The notes: generated by a model from the letters alone, not told the origin. A stretch of 64,000 nucleotides of DNA from Branchiostoma floridae (GCF_000003815.2 NC_049980.1:21899249-21963248); one strand, 5' to 3'; positions 35,659 through 48,054 are shown, counted from the first letter of the stretch. Program-made: numbers and translations.

Positions 35659-37564
35659 TAAAGCTGCCATCCACAGTTTGCTACATGCAAACAAGCATGT
35701 TACTAAGTTTAATATAGAACACCCTGTAAACATTGTCCATAGAATACTTATAATCTTCAGATTATTCTTAATTACACGACTGTATCATAAGTTTCATGCT
35801 TCATTACTTTCATGATTTGAATAATTTTGTACTTAAATGTGTCACTATGCCACAGTGTGCAAGAACTGAGTTTTGATTAATTTCTTCTTGCAAAAACAAC
35901 ATTTCTATGCATTGGATTGCCTACTGCAGAGCAGTCCTGGCTCACAATGATTTGATAAGAAATTTTGGTGTAGCTCTACATATTTAAATATTAAAAAGTA
36001 TCCTGTTAGTAATTGATTTAGGACAGTTCGATTTGCCAAATAGAGTGTCTTGACTCTTGACATTTCTAACCAAAGTGTTTGATAGAATGATGTACATGAG
36101 GCCTTTGGCTTAGTAGGCAGATGATAGGAAATTGTCCAAAGAAAGTAGTTTACAAACCCAATATGGGGTAAAGAAAGGAAAGATGAAATTTGGACTGTTT
36201 CAGTATACCGGTAATGAAGAATTGAAATTTGTTCAGTGAGACAAAAGGCAAATATTCAAAAGTTGTTATAAGACCAACGTGTAATGGGATATGTTAGTGA
36301 CATAAGGAACAGGTGTTGGATGTGCCACATTGAAAGGAAATATCACCATATTTGAACTACAATTGAATTATGTAGCCATTATTTAAAGGTTCATAATCAT
36401 GAAAATTTTGTTAATGATCTTCAAAATCTTTGATACTCAACAGTAGAACTGCCTTGATCATAGTGAGCCCACTTTTGCCTAAAGATACTCATCAGTGTTG
36501 AAATCTTTCTAGACAGGGGATCAACTTTATTGTGTCGGCATCCAATTTAAAAAGATCAGCTGAGCATAACACTTAACATTTTGTATTCATCCTCGTGGAA
36601 ACAATATTTTGTGTCAATGTTGTTATGATCAGTACAATATATCTTCCAGAATCTTTTAAACAAAATTACAGCTGACAAATTCTGAACCAGATTAGGGTTC
36701 AGTGTCCCTGCAATTTAAGGAGTACATGGTTGTACCTTTGTCGATTGGTTGTTTTCACAGTAGGACTGACAACTAGGGCTGGGTATCGGTACAGCGTACC
36801 GGTACAAAACCGGTTTTTCTTGTTGGACCGGTCCAGAAAAATCGGACCTGAAAAAATTAGGTGGACCGGATGTTGGACCGATTAGAAAATTAACATATTA
36901 TTCGATCAGATATTCACACGTTTTGGCACTTGCAGGTGGAAGAAAATAACAAGAGTGAAGTAGATAGAGTTTATAGTCATTTCTACCAAGTTTTACAGCC
37001 AAACGTACATGTGCAGTTAGCGTTGTAGGATTTTAAAACGCAAGTGTAAGTCTAATACTCCACCAAACAGATTTCTTTGTAGTGAAATGGACCATTAGTA
37101 TGAGTCATACTGAATCAGGTCCAGGTTCAGGTCCGGACCTGGACCTGATCCTTTGGACCTGGACCTGAATTTTCTGTACCGGTACCCAGCCCTACTGACA
37201 ACCAATCATTTGTAATGTTGTACCTTTAATGCAGTTTCATAACAGTAGAAAACATCAGCCAGTCATTATTGTAGCCAGCATCTTGTCCATCAGCAGGTAA
37301 GAGCATTGCCAACACATGTATACTAGTGTCCACTTTTAAACTGATTGGAATGTGATAACAATGAGACTTTATTTTTAGTTCATACTTGTACAAACCATAC
37401 AGTTTGTAGATTCCACATTCCTCATCAGATGCCATTCTCTACAGAAAAGGATCTTTCTCTGTATGGAAGCTTTCAATAAAGTTAAGTTTTTCAGAGTGGT
37501 ATGAACAGTTTCCCGTGTATGTTGAGTCTTACCGTTTATGCTCCTGTGAATGGCAAGGAATAAA
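35659..37564 (+). other. SPG21 3' UTR / downstream region with candidate poly(A) signals
   Basis: No further coding exon is recognised after the SPG21 stop. AATAAA occurs at 37475-37480 and 37559-37564 on the plus strand, which would give a long 3' UTR; an earlier, non-canonical end is also possible. It contains the inverted-repeat element at 36776-37192. Confidence 0.4.
36776..37192. mobile_element. MITE-like element with GGGCTGGGTA... inverted ends
   Basis: The left end GGGCTGGGTATCGGTAC pairs with the right end GTACCGGTACCCAGCCC with one mismatch. The interior is rich in GGACCG and GGACCTG words in opposite orientations. Flanks allow either a TA duplication or an ACT duplication (36772-36774 and 37194-37196). 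About 417 bases, no ORF. Partial relatives lie at 24083-24185 and about 59592. Confidence 0.8.
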
Positions 37565-38011
37565 GACACATTTCTTTTGTGTGTTCATGCAATTGAATTT
37601 AAGTAACAATCATTTGGATACTACTACTAGTAGTTGCTTTCGAGGAACTGGCGTGAATTGAATACGCATTTGTAGCTATAGCATTTGTAGTCAAGTTTGA
37701 TTTTAATACACATGTACAGTACAGATATGATGCCAAGTACTGACAAGGCTGTTAAATGCATTGCCCGGCATTTGAAGATAAATACACATGCTATTGCTAC
37801 GAGTCTTGTATTTTTTGTTTGTTTTAGTAAGTAGAATACCTGTGCATTACATGTAAAGATAACAACAAATACAGAAGAACTGTCTCCACATAGTATCATC
37901 GACATAGACATGTTTGTCACATCAGTACATAGCACTGGTACTTCTTACTTTTAGTTTCACACTGGAACAGTTGAGTTATCGTCCTTCACATATGATTTTA
38001 TGATATAAACC

Positions 38012-38017
38012 TTTATT
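38012..38017 (-). other. Polyadenylation signal for MRPL34
   Basis: TTTATT on the plus strand reads AATAAA on the minus strand, about 115 bases after the MRPL34 stop codon. Confidence 0.6.
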
Positions 38018-38130
38018 CCACTTATTGATGTATAAACAAATACCCATTGGAGATCTGAAGCTTCTAGCAGCATGCTTAGCTCTTAACTCATCACACTAGC
38101 TCATGCCAACGGTCCCTATGAATGTCATCA

Positions 38131-38475
38131 TCACTCTCGTTTGTACACAGCATCTAAAGGTTTCCCCTTTGTCAACTTGTACCTTTTTATTTTCTGATAG
38201 TTCACATAGTTGCTCTTGGGTGAGACATTGGTTCTGTGGTGGAAATGGGCCAGGTTGTGTCTTCCTTTCAGCATGCGTCTGAGCAGCACCTCGATGCCTC
38301 CCCTGGTCTTCAGTCTGGTCTCGTAGCCGTAGACATTCCACCTCCTGGTGTTACTTGGCTGGTAGTTTCTCCCCATTGTCTTAGGGCAAGAGGGCTGTGT
38401 GAAACGTGGCAGGGCCCTGGACAGTCCTGATGTCAATAGTCTGGACCCCTGAACAATCAGGCTAGCCATAGCCAT
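38131..38475 (-). CDS. MRPL34: Mitochondrial ribosomal protein bL34m, 114 aa, with C-terminal extension
   Basis: Large-subunit protein of the mitochondrial ribosome. Seen: the N-terminal part is Ser/Arg/Leu-rich and lacks acidic residues, as expected of a mitochondrial targeting peptide. The bL34 core follows: GRNYQPSNTRRWNVYGYETRL, then GGIEVLLRRMLKGRHNLAH, matching the family pattern ending LRRMLKGRKSLSH. Human bL34m stops at that point (92 aa), whereas this frame continues for about 35 basic residues to VYKRE. The start was set at MAMASLIVQ (38475); an in-frame upstream Met at 38517 is probably 5' UTR, since candidate splice acceptors lie in between. Divergent from ABHD8. Confidence 0.88.
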   Translation of the reverse strand: MAMASLIVQGSRLLTSGLSRALPRFTQPSCPKTMGRNYQPSNTRRWNVYGYETRLKTRGGIEVLLRRMLKGRHNLAHFHHRTNVSPKSNYVNYQKIKRYKLTKGKPLDAVYKRE

Positions 38476-38979
38476 TTCTATAGTACAGTAGCTGCAGTAC
38501 AGTAGGTGTGCCAGCAACTGGGAAAAGTTGCGAATGCAGCAAACTGTCCTGTAAAAGAGGACTAACTTTAAGACATGATCTTCAGTTTTTCAAGGAGCTT
38601 TTAATTGAGATGGTTATCCTTAGTCTTATACTAAGAAATTAAATTTGCAATGAGTGATGAATGAAATTTTATTTTTACTAACCTGCAGAATGGCAATTGC
38701 TAAGTAAACAAATTAATCAAATCATATTAGAGTAGATGCCAAGAAAAGGCAACCCTGAAGGAGTCTGGCTAGCTGCAAACACATTTTTGAAAACCTCTAC
38801 TTTGCTCTACCTGATCTGTATCAACATGCCCCCCTCCCACAAACATGTGCACGTAGATTTAGAATGCATTTTAGAGGTTCCCCACACTTTCAATACGCTC
38901 TCAGCAAGTAAGACATGTACATTTGGAGTCAATATCCTGTTCAGTAACATTAGGAACTCGTTATAATTATTAGTACCAA

Positions 38980-39310
38980 CAAGACGACCTACTCTGTTTA
39001 TGACGGGACTGCAAAGCGCCGACCTCTCACGTCTTCTCGACCTTCCGTGCTGTCCTGTACGAACTCACGCGAGATTGAACAGGATTTCGCGAGACTAAAG
39101 ATCGTTTCACTAATTACTTGTAGATAATATCCATCCTCGTGCTCTTAACTTCCTTTAATGTACGTTACTCATCAGTTTTAGACCTTATGACTACTGTAAA
39201 AGATTATAAAAAAAAGAAATATATACGTAATTCTATATTATCTAGGCTTAATTGAATTCTAAGTCGGGGTTAAATGGGGAACTATTTATCTTCGAGCGGA
39301 TGGAGGTAAT
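38980..39310. promoter_or_regulatory. Candidate bidirectional promoter of MRPL34 and ABHD8
   Basis: A CpG-containing interval between the two divergent genes. It carries CACGCGAGAT at about 39066-39075 and TTCGCGAGAC at 39086-39095. Both match most of the TCTCGCGAGA palindrome (a BANP/Kaiso-type motif) known from CpG-island housekeeping promoters. No TATA box is seen. The promoter call is inference from position and motifs. Confidence 0.45.
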
Positions 39311-39312
39311 CC

Positions 39313-39398
39313 ATGGCCCCGAAGGAGCTCGGCAGGTTAAAGGTTAACATTCCGGTATTTGTTGATGTGCTCTCAGCAACAGCCGGGAGAATGCAATG
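39313..39398 (+). other. Probable 5' non-coding exon of ABHD8 with an upstream ORF
   Basis: The segment ends at a donor (CAATG then GTAGGT at 39399). The next exon has an acceptor at 39930 (TTTAATGTACAG). An ATG at 39313 opens a frame of 28 codons that, after this splice, closes about 11 codons later at TGA, well before the main start at 40050. A second short upstream ORF starts at about 39978. The exon's 5' limit is unknown. Confidence 0.4.
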
Positions 39399-40049
39399 GT
39401 AGGTGGGTGTGTTGTACGTTGTGTTGCTAGCTTTCAACAACTTGTAGCGTGATCGTCATCTTCGTGTAGATGTTTTTGTAACGATCACAAACACTGTCAG
39501 TTCATTTGACTGATCAAATCAGCTGGTAACGTGAAGTTTGAGGTAGGTGATTTTGAGCTTTCTGTTCGAGGAGTTAATTTCAAGGTCTCAAATGTTATCT
39601 TTAAAGGGCAGTCTGCAGCTCAGATCAGTACTGTTCTATTATATTTGGCACTACGGTTACAAAATTTTTATCCCACTAAAATTAGACAGCGTATAGATCT
39701 AAAGGTTACAACGCTGTATCAGGAAGTATTAAACATTATCTTCTTTATTCACTTTTAAAATTTCATGCCGAAAATTGTGTTATTTATTTTCCCTAATTAC
39801 ATTTCTTTAATCAGGTATCTGTAAATGCCATCTTACCATTCTCTCATCTGAGATGCAATGATGACTAGTTATCATATGAACTGATGATGTTGCATAATAA
39901 AACATAACTGTATTTTCGTTTAATGTACAGCTCTGCAACTATTGCTCTGCACAACTGGTGACGTGTGAAACCATCATGTTTGAGGGAACCAGGCAAAAAT
40001 CATTATGACGAGATAGCCACTGTTCCATACCACTCCCTGGCAGACAGTA

Positions 40050-43000
40050 ATGTCTGGGGAGGACCTGCGCTCCACCGAGGTACACACCACACAACCTCAC
40101 TCCGCACGGCCTCCATGGAGGAACAGGATCCGGCCGCTCCAGAAGAAAGAGCTTGTGGAGATCCGCCCCGGGCGCTGGCTGAAAATCCTGCACATTAAAG
40201 CAGCGGCAGGTGGCGGTGATCACAGGAGCTCAAACGTTGATGAAAGGCAGGATCAAAGTGTCGGCTGCCTGACTGTTAAAGGTGATAACACTGGCATGAT
40301 AATACCCAGTAAAAAGGTTGATGTTGGAGTAAACACCACAGAGGCCTTCATCAGTCGGAAAGAGTCAGAAGTAAATACTGCTCCAGGCAAAACAGAGTTT
40401 GACACTTCTCATCCAGAAATACCTCCTCTAGCAAACACAGAAGACTCCATAGAAACTACAGACAAGAAAGGTGACTTAAGAGATATCTTCAAAGATAAAA
40501 AAATATTTGAAACACCTGTGAAAGATGATGATATGCTAAAAGACAACTTCTCTTCATCAAGCAATTTATGTACAGCTAGCCAATTGGAACAAGATGATCA
40601 TGCATATGGTGACAAATCCATGAATTTAAGTCACTTGAACAAAGTAAATAATGATTCTGGAGGGTCCAGCCTTGTCATCTGCACAACAGAATCTTCCAAA
40701 TCTCTTGCACTTCTCGCAGAAAGTAGCACTGACAAGCTAAATCCACCAGAAAAGAACCTGGACTTACCATGTAGCACTAAGAGTAAGACGCACAACATTA
40801 ACCATAGTAACAGCAATGTCAATGACTCAGGGATTGTAAAGGACAAGTGTAAACTGGAGACTTTTTACGACAAAACTCGGAGTCATACCGCTCAAAACCA
40901 CCAGCTGCACAATGGGAGAGACATGCCATGGTTATCTGAGGATGATGTTCCCCCTTCAGATACAGTTCTGTTTTTCCTGCACGGGGTGGGTGGATCTTAT
41001 GAGGTGTGGATGGCTCAGATTGACTACTTTGCTGCTAAAGGCTATCAAATTGTTGCACCCGATTTGTTGGGACATGGACAAAGCTCTGCACCAGAGATGG
41101 GGTCTGCTTACCACTTCAGAGAGCATGCCAGAGACATGACAGCCATCTTTGAGCGCTACTGCGGGAAAAGGAATGTGGTGATTGGTCATTCATACGGGTA
41201 AGTATCAGAATAGCAATCTATCACCATGTGAATACCTGTATATAATTAATCTTTAATGGGAGGAGTGAATTGTTGTCATAGGAAACAATTGTCGTTAGTT
41301 GGTACACACAGCACCAAATATAAATGAACATTCTTCAACTATCCAAGATCTAAAAGGTAATCATGACATATAAGTAAACCATTTCCAAATAGGTCTAAAA
41401 TGTTTTTCTCCACAGACACAGACATGTTGTAAAGTGCATTCTGCTTTTGTGTATAAATTGATTGACCAGCAGAAAGAATGAAAAGAAGAGGCAGATGTAT
41501 CTGTTTCGTCATAAATTATGTAGGTCTGATTAGGTCAAATATAAATGCAGCAGGATAGTGAGACATCCAATTAATAATATTTGTCTTTTAGCCTTCATTG
41601 GACAAGTCATCACAATAAGGACAAATTGCATGACAGACTGCAGCTAAGGGTTTATCAATAAGATAGGCCAAAATCTATATTGCAGGGCGTGAAATCCTTT
41701 TTTTCTGCTACATTGTTCCTGCAATATTGCAAGTTGTCAGAAATTTTACCTGCAATCTGGAAAGAGTAGCATTCATGATATTTTGCATTGGCTAAAGCAA
41801 TGTTCATCTTGTCAAACTGTATTCTTTAACAAGAATGACAAGATCTTTGCATAGCATTTAATGCCTAGAGATCTCTATGATACCTGAAAGAGATTGCCAG
41901 CTGTAGCTGCTACTAAGTTAAACCTAAGTCTAGTATGCTTTAGCTACTTGGCTAAGTTGGGATTCATATTAAACTTGACTCTGTTAGCCTGCAAGTGTAA
42001 ATTGTAAGCTGCTTGCATTCTTAAATCTACCTGTACTGAACAATGTCTTTACTGCAAATTGTAGTCAGCAGATTGGTCTTTCAATCCCTGCTCTGCGATC
42101 AAGGTTACATTTATAAAGCCAATGTTGTATAGGCAGTACTCAAAGCTGATTACTTTGCGGAGGGCACTGAAGTGTATATTTGACTATTGTTGGCAATCAG
42201 ATACTGTAACATGTACTCTAAAAGTAGTATGGTTTCTGTAATTGATTGGACTTAAATGCTGCCACATGGTTATAAACTCAGGTTCTAAACTGTCCATATT
42301 GCTATTTGACTATCTATTGTAGATGCCGAAATGAATTATATTAAATATTTAATGAAGATTATTCATTGTGTTCTTAAGATGAGATACAGTCATTGGAAAG
42401 AGCCTATAAATATGAAATTAGTAGGAGTTACATTTACATAACATAATTAACCTCTATTTGTAGTTACCATGAAAAACAAAAACTACACTTTTGTTTTTAT
42501 ACAGGCATAACATTATATTTAGGTCAGTTTTGCCTTGGCTAAGGCTAATCCAATTTCATATTTTGGTTCTCAATTTTTTGCAGGGAATTGGTGGTGCGAC
42601 TTGTGTGACTAAAAAAATCAAAAATACTAATAAAGCATTAACCTACATGTATCAAAAACTACTAAGAAGCCACAATAACATTTCAAGCAAAGAATGTTCA
42701 ACTATCCCCCAAAGGAAATCTGTTACAGTAAGAATTAGGATACACGTACTTGATATTTGACGACAAAACAAAATGCAGCAACTTTGTGAACCAGGAATTT
42801 GAATCAGCATGGCCTTACATTGCAGTTCTATTGCTGACACCCAGTAAATGAGACTAACCCCAGGACATTGGCCTTTCCCAGGTGCACATTCTGCACCCTG
42901 CTGGCCCACGAGCAGGGACTGAGGATGAGCAGACTGGTCATGGTGAGTGGGGGTGCACCGTCCCCCCTGGAACCACAGCCTTGTCACATCTTCTGCCTCC

Positions 43001-45336
43001 CTGTCTGTCTACTGGACTGTATCAGCCCCATGCTGGTCAAGTGTTTCCTCAGGTATGGTTTCATTCTTTGTTTCATGTGGCCATTCATACTTCTTGTAAG
43101 ACCATGAAAAAATAGTATAATTTCTTTTCTACTTTTGTATTTGTTTTTACACTTCAAATGTCGCACCTTGAAAGCAGTTTTTTTCTCCTTTGTAACTCAT
43201 TCTTAAGTTCCTGTCTCCAATGTGTTCTGTTTGTCTCAGAAATGTTCTTCCATGTGCTAGTGTTCATAGCTTTGTTCATTTGCACACCTTTCACACTTGG
43301 TACAATGACGATATTATCATAGCTTGTGCAAGGGAGGTCTGGAAAACATAACAAATGGTCCAGTTCCTACTCCTAGACAATGATCATAATCAGTAGGTTA
43401 CATAATCATTGTGATGGTAAAAGTAATAAATAAGATTTCTAATGAATCAGATACTATAAGATAATTTAGTAAAGATAATTAGTAGTATTGATAAAAAGTG
43501 ATATATGAGTCTTGTTTCCATATTTTCTTGTGTTGAGTGGTGTGAGTTTAGTCAGACAAAGGAATATGAAACTACAAATGTATGTAACGTTACTTATGTC
43601 TGAACATATACCAGTATGTCATACATATCTCTATTGTAGGAGGGCCTTCAGCACAAAAGGTCAGCTCTCTACTGTAGAAGACATGCACAAGTCATTCAAT
43701 GTGCCTGCTCATGTGCTGAGGGGAACAATGGTGGGACAGGTATGACATATATAACATTTTATCCTACTCTTTATATCATAGTGAAAATGGCTTTCAAGAC
43801 TCATGTTTGATGTGCATTCAGATGTACTGTAGTGTGAGCCCCAACATTGAAACAGCCTGGGGGTCGGAAAGGATACATGTATGAACCAAATAAATTCATA
43901 CACTTCCCTCATAGCCATACATGTATTTACCTCAATGAAGATGTGGTCCTTTTGACGCTTGTGGCTCTGTGCTTAAAATCATAATATAAAAGCGAAAACG
44001 ACGCGCTTCGGCGCGCTGTGGCGCGACGCAGTGTGGCACCTCCAGAGGTGACTTACGACGCTCCGCGGGGAGTCTGCGGCGCCGCCCAACCTCGTGTAAA
44101 CGGATCCGTGTCGCAGGCAGCCCATTCTGCGGCGCTGTGTGCGCTCCAGGTATGCTCTCGCACACAAACTGTTCGTCCGACATGGCCTTTAGCTTCAATG
44201 ATAGCAAGAAGCTGATAAAAGCTCCTTGATGATAGCAACGGCAGCAAAGAAGGCTGCCCTTTGAATGCCGTGGTACCTGTCCCTACGAGGTACAAGCTGT
44301 CTTCTGTACCATGCCCGGCGCTGCATGTACGCGCGAGTAGACAAGAAAATTATCATCTGTCAAAACAACAACAAAACTTGTTCTATGATCCCGCCATTTT
44401 AAAAACGCGCGCTGTCAAATGTCAAGGCGGGTCACCAGAGTTCATGGCAACACGACGCACTGTGGCACGCCGCAGGGGTGTGTGTAAAACGAAAACTGTC
44501 CTACGTCACTGTCCTAGGACAAATGACGTATGTCGTTCAAAGTGCCTCGTGTAAATTGGGCCTTACTTCTTGTAACAAATGACTTGACATTTAGTTGACA
44601 ACAATGTAAATTGTTTCTCTACCAGGGTATGTACCATTGATAAGTTTATAATGAGCTCATTCCCACTATCTATGTAGGTGTGGCATGAGGGCGATGAGGA
44701 TTATCATACGGAGATCGAGGTCCCCACCTTACTGATCCATGGGAGGCAGGACGGCTTGGTTCCCCTGCAGGATGAATACGGGATGGAAGAGGTCAGAGGT
44801 CTTGTTGTCTTTTTATCAACTTGCTGTGGTCCTAGGGACATGTACTTGTTTAATACCATTAAACAATACATACATCTATCATATCTGTTGCTTGTACAAA
44901 ATTAGAGTGAACATTGTTTTGTTTGCTTATAATAAGAGACTTCAGAAGAATAATACATTTTTACAGTGTGAAGTTTTATTTAGAGTTTGAATCACAGTAA
45001 CTGTTATTGTATACACAAGCCAACATGGCTGTAACAATTACCCATCTCAAGGACGTTATATAACGTCGTTGCCCATGATATGTATTGCAGGCCCTACCTT
45101 ACTGTCATCTGGAGGTGATAGAAGATGTGAGTCACATGGTGATGATGGAATGTCCTGACAAGGTCAACCAACTCATCCATGACTTCATACTGCAGGACAG
45201 CGAGGAACTGTTCTCCCAGAAACATGTCCACAGGTCCCCCAGCAGAGCCTCCCAGAAACATGTCCACAGATCCCCCAGCAGAGCCTCCCTCAAGTCTACC
45301 AGTAAGGCCATCCCTGCTCATCTCCTCACAAGGTGA
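40050..45336 (+). CDS. ABHD8: ABHD8-like alpha/beta hydrolase, 5 coding exons, 592 aa
   Basis: Alpha/beta-hydrolase domain protein of unclear substrate. Exons: coding from 40050 to 41197 (exon starts about 39931), 42882-43052, 43640-43739, 44678-44791, 45091-45336; phases agree. Seen: an N-terminal VEIRPGRWLKILHI motif like human FVEVKPGRVLRVKH, then a long polar Ser/Asp/Lys-rich linker (about residues 55-290). The hydrolase follows: FFLHGVGGSYEVWMAQIDYF, PDLLGHGQSS, nucleophile elbow GHSYG (split by intron 1), Asp in LLIHGRQDGLVP, His in DVSHMVMMECP. At 592 aa it is longer than human (about 440), mainly from the linker. The tail carries a tandem 12-residue duplication. An in-frame stop at 39966 sets the N-terminal limit. 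Confidence 0.93.
43960..44565. repeat. GC-rich insertion in an ABHD8 intron
   Basis: About 600 bases with CpG-rich blocks (GACGCGCTTCGGCGCGC at about 44000 and GACGCACTGTGGCACGCC at about 44453) between AT-rich intron sequence. The two ends share CGACGCACTGTGGC-type words in opposite order, suggesting a mobile insert. ORFs inside are short, overlapping and unlike known proteins, so no coding call is made. Confidence 0.4.
45214..45285 (+). repeat. 36-base in-frame tandem duplication in the ABHD8 C-terminus
   Basis: Two adjacent 36-base copies (45214-45249 and 45250-45285) encode SQKHVHRSPSRA twice. They differ at one synonymous position. The unit is Ser/Arg/His-rich and outside the hydrolase fold. 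Confidence 0.92.
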
Positions 45337-45772
45337 AGAGGACAATGCAAGACTCTCTCCAGGTCTAGATTTGTCCCTGTCTTCTCAGTTGTACCGATCA
45401 AAGTTGGCTGACAGTGTGTAACTTAACAGCAACAAAGCCATGAGATCCAAGACATATTTCCCCAGGAAATTTGGAACTTCTTCATTGGCAAAACTACATC
45501 CAGGGTTGGAAGGACTGGCGCTAAAGGGAGCTCTGTAACAACACATGGAAGCTTGTACCTACTCCATCCATAACTCATTAACTGTGCAGGAGGTCAATCC
45601 AAGTTTGCCTTTTAACAGCTGTGTGGTTCATATTATAACAAGACCATTATCAGGTGATCAGACTTGGCTGCCAGAATTTGTATACATCTTAACTCCAAGT
45701 TTTACTCTTGCCACCCTTGGCATTATTGCACAATGGCCTTGAAGTGACAATTCATTACAATGATGATTGATT

Positions 45773-45909
45773 GGCCTCCTTCGGTCAATGCAATACTGAC
45801 CATCATAAAATCCTAATCGATATCAGCCCTACAGAATTGGCTGTGGCTAAACAGTCCTATACAAGAATTACAGTCTCTGCCACATAGGGCACATCTGTAA
45901 GCTGACTCG
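45773..45909 (+). repeat. Dispersed repeat, copy 1
   Basis: A 137-base segment from GGCCTCCTTCGGTCAAT to TGTAAGCTGACTCGA. It has the same orientation as, and is closely similar to, 48055-48187, sharing AAATCCTAAT, ATATCAGCCCTACAG, GTGGCTAAACAGTCCTATAC and CAGTCTCTGCCACATAGGGC. It lies 0.4 kb past the ABHD8 stop. SINE-like in size; class not recognised. Confidence 0.8.
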
Positions 45910-47510
45910 AGACTGTTGCAGAGTTTATTTCGCAGGATTCGCTGGTGTCTATATTGATAAAGTACTATGAATATAAATAGTATAAATATAGTATGAATGT
46001 CAGGGAGGGCAAAAATTAATGCAATTCCAAAGTGCAAATTTGGAGTTGAGTACTACTAGTACATAACATTGTAGTTATAAACTTAGTAAAGTAGTTGGTT
46101 AGTAAATAAGTCTGTTGATTGGCATGGTGGAAATTTCTAGCCAGTTAACTTTTTCAAAACTGTATTAAAATTCTTTGTTGCCGCTTCACTAGATTTGTGT
46201 TGCAAAGTACACAGTTCTCTATTTACATAATTTTTTTATTTATTTTCTTCACTTTCAGGCATTCCATACTAAACATTCTTTGTCCATGTTTTGAAAATAG
46301 GGCTAGGATGATAACAATTTTTTGTACTTCTAGTATTTCTGTATTTCTAGGAAAAGCTTTTTTGTTGCTTTAAGAAATTCAAAGTTTCAAACTTTTGGCA
46401 TTTCAATATACTGCACTGAGTTTTAAAGACTTCTATGATATCAAAACTATTAATGTTAACACAGATGAGAATCATGACTCTGTAATTGTTCTCGAAAGCT
46501 CTGCAATTTCTATTCAAAATGTAATTAGTGTATATCTGAACATTTCTGCCAGTGTGTTACTTTTATTGTTGTCCCTTTTATTTATTGTTGAAGTGGCCTT
46601 TTGAAGGATGTTCTGTTTCCAGGTTTAGGCAATAGGGAAAGTACCTAAATGGTCATAGGAACTCTGTAGTGAACTGTGTAGACTCCATGTTTGTTGAAAT
46701 ATTATATTTTATGATATTGTGTTTCCATGTACACTGCACCAAGGAGGTTTATCTCTCTATATAACCTCCATGATTGCATTTTGTTTGAGTTTGTTGCTGT
46801 TAAATGTTGGTTGTTTGCTGTTAATTTGCCTTTCCTTGATGTATTATTTATTTGGAAGACAAAAATCTGAAGTGCACCTTTCCACTCCAATGTGTTCTAT
46901 ACACTAGTGATAAAGAGTGTAATTATATTGAATATTAAATTGAAAAATGAATATAATGCACCTGTAACCTTGGAAAAGAAAAACATTAGGAAAATATACA
47001 AATATTTTTAATGACACTGTTATGTGCAATAGGAGTATCATTAGACGTAAACAATACAAACTTAAACATGTACTTGGGCATTGTTGTTTTTCATCTTACC
47101 AGATCAAAGACACAATTTTTCTGGTTAATTCTGTCCACAGGAGTTTCCATGACTGCATGATCTTGATTCTTTTAAAGAATGTGTTTTCAACATTTTAAAC
47201 ATCTACATAGCCATCACCCTGGCCTCATTTTGTTTGCAGGCTTCCAAATTTGTTTATATTCCTCATGTAAATGAAACTACAAATTATTTTCAAGAAACCA
47301 TAAGCCTAATCCACAGTCACTATGTCCTGGAATACAACTTGCCCTTCGATATCAAAGTCATATTGAACACTTCACCAAAAAGTGACCTAACTAAGACAAA
47401 TTTGCAATGCCTAAGAACATGGTGGCTATTCAAATATACAATGTGAATTATGGACTAAAACTTAACACTAACTTTGATATTTATGTATAATATTAAGAGT
47501 TCACAATAAA
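45910..47510 (+). other. Region downstream of ABHD8 with candidate poly(A) signal
   Basis: An AT-rich stretch without recognisable exons. AATAAA at 47505-47510 could end a long ABHD8 3' UTR (about 2.2 kb). No RNA gene was recognised. Confidence 0.35.
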
Positions 47511-48054
47511 CTTGATCACACCTAGTAACATGTCTTTGTGTTGTTTTCATGCATCATTGTAGCCTTGCTCTGAATAATTCACTTACAGACGGTTGAACAG
47601 GTATGTATTGCAGTTATGCAAATGTATATATTTAGTGTTGCTATGCTACAATCCATTAATTTTGATATTATATATAATATCATTTTGAACTCAATAGTAT
47701 AAAGAACTATTTTTCAGTGGTAGTATTAGTAGTAGCTAGCTATTGGCACTGCTTTAGAGGTAGTGACAATCAGCAGAGTCAAACATACATATTATTACAT
47801 CATATTGTTACCCAAAGATTATAATAATAGCGTTATAGCTGTTATTCTCTATATACCTTCTGGCATAAGATGAGTAAAAATAAGGAGATCTGGCCATAGT
47901 AACTTATATAATAGGCAATACACAATAAAAGATTAGGAAACAACAAATAACTACTTGTACCATCCTTATTCATAGTGAGTAACCACTTACTTTAGGAAAC
48001 TAACTTTTATTAGGAAACTTATGTTAGTCAAACATTACCAAAACGAGGTTATAT

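Noticed and set aside
38236-38430. Plus-strand ORF opposite MRPL34
   Set aside because: Antisense shadow of the bL34 frame.
44018-44554. Several overlapping ORFs in the GC-rich ABHD8 intron block
   Set aside because: High GC lowers stop frequency. They overlap on both strands and resemble no family.
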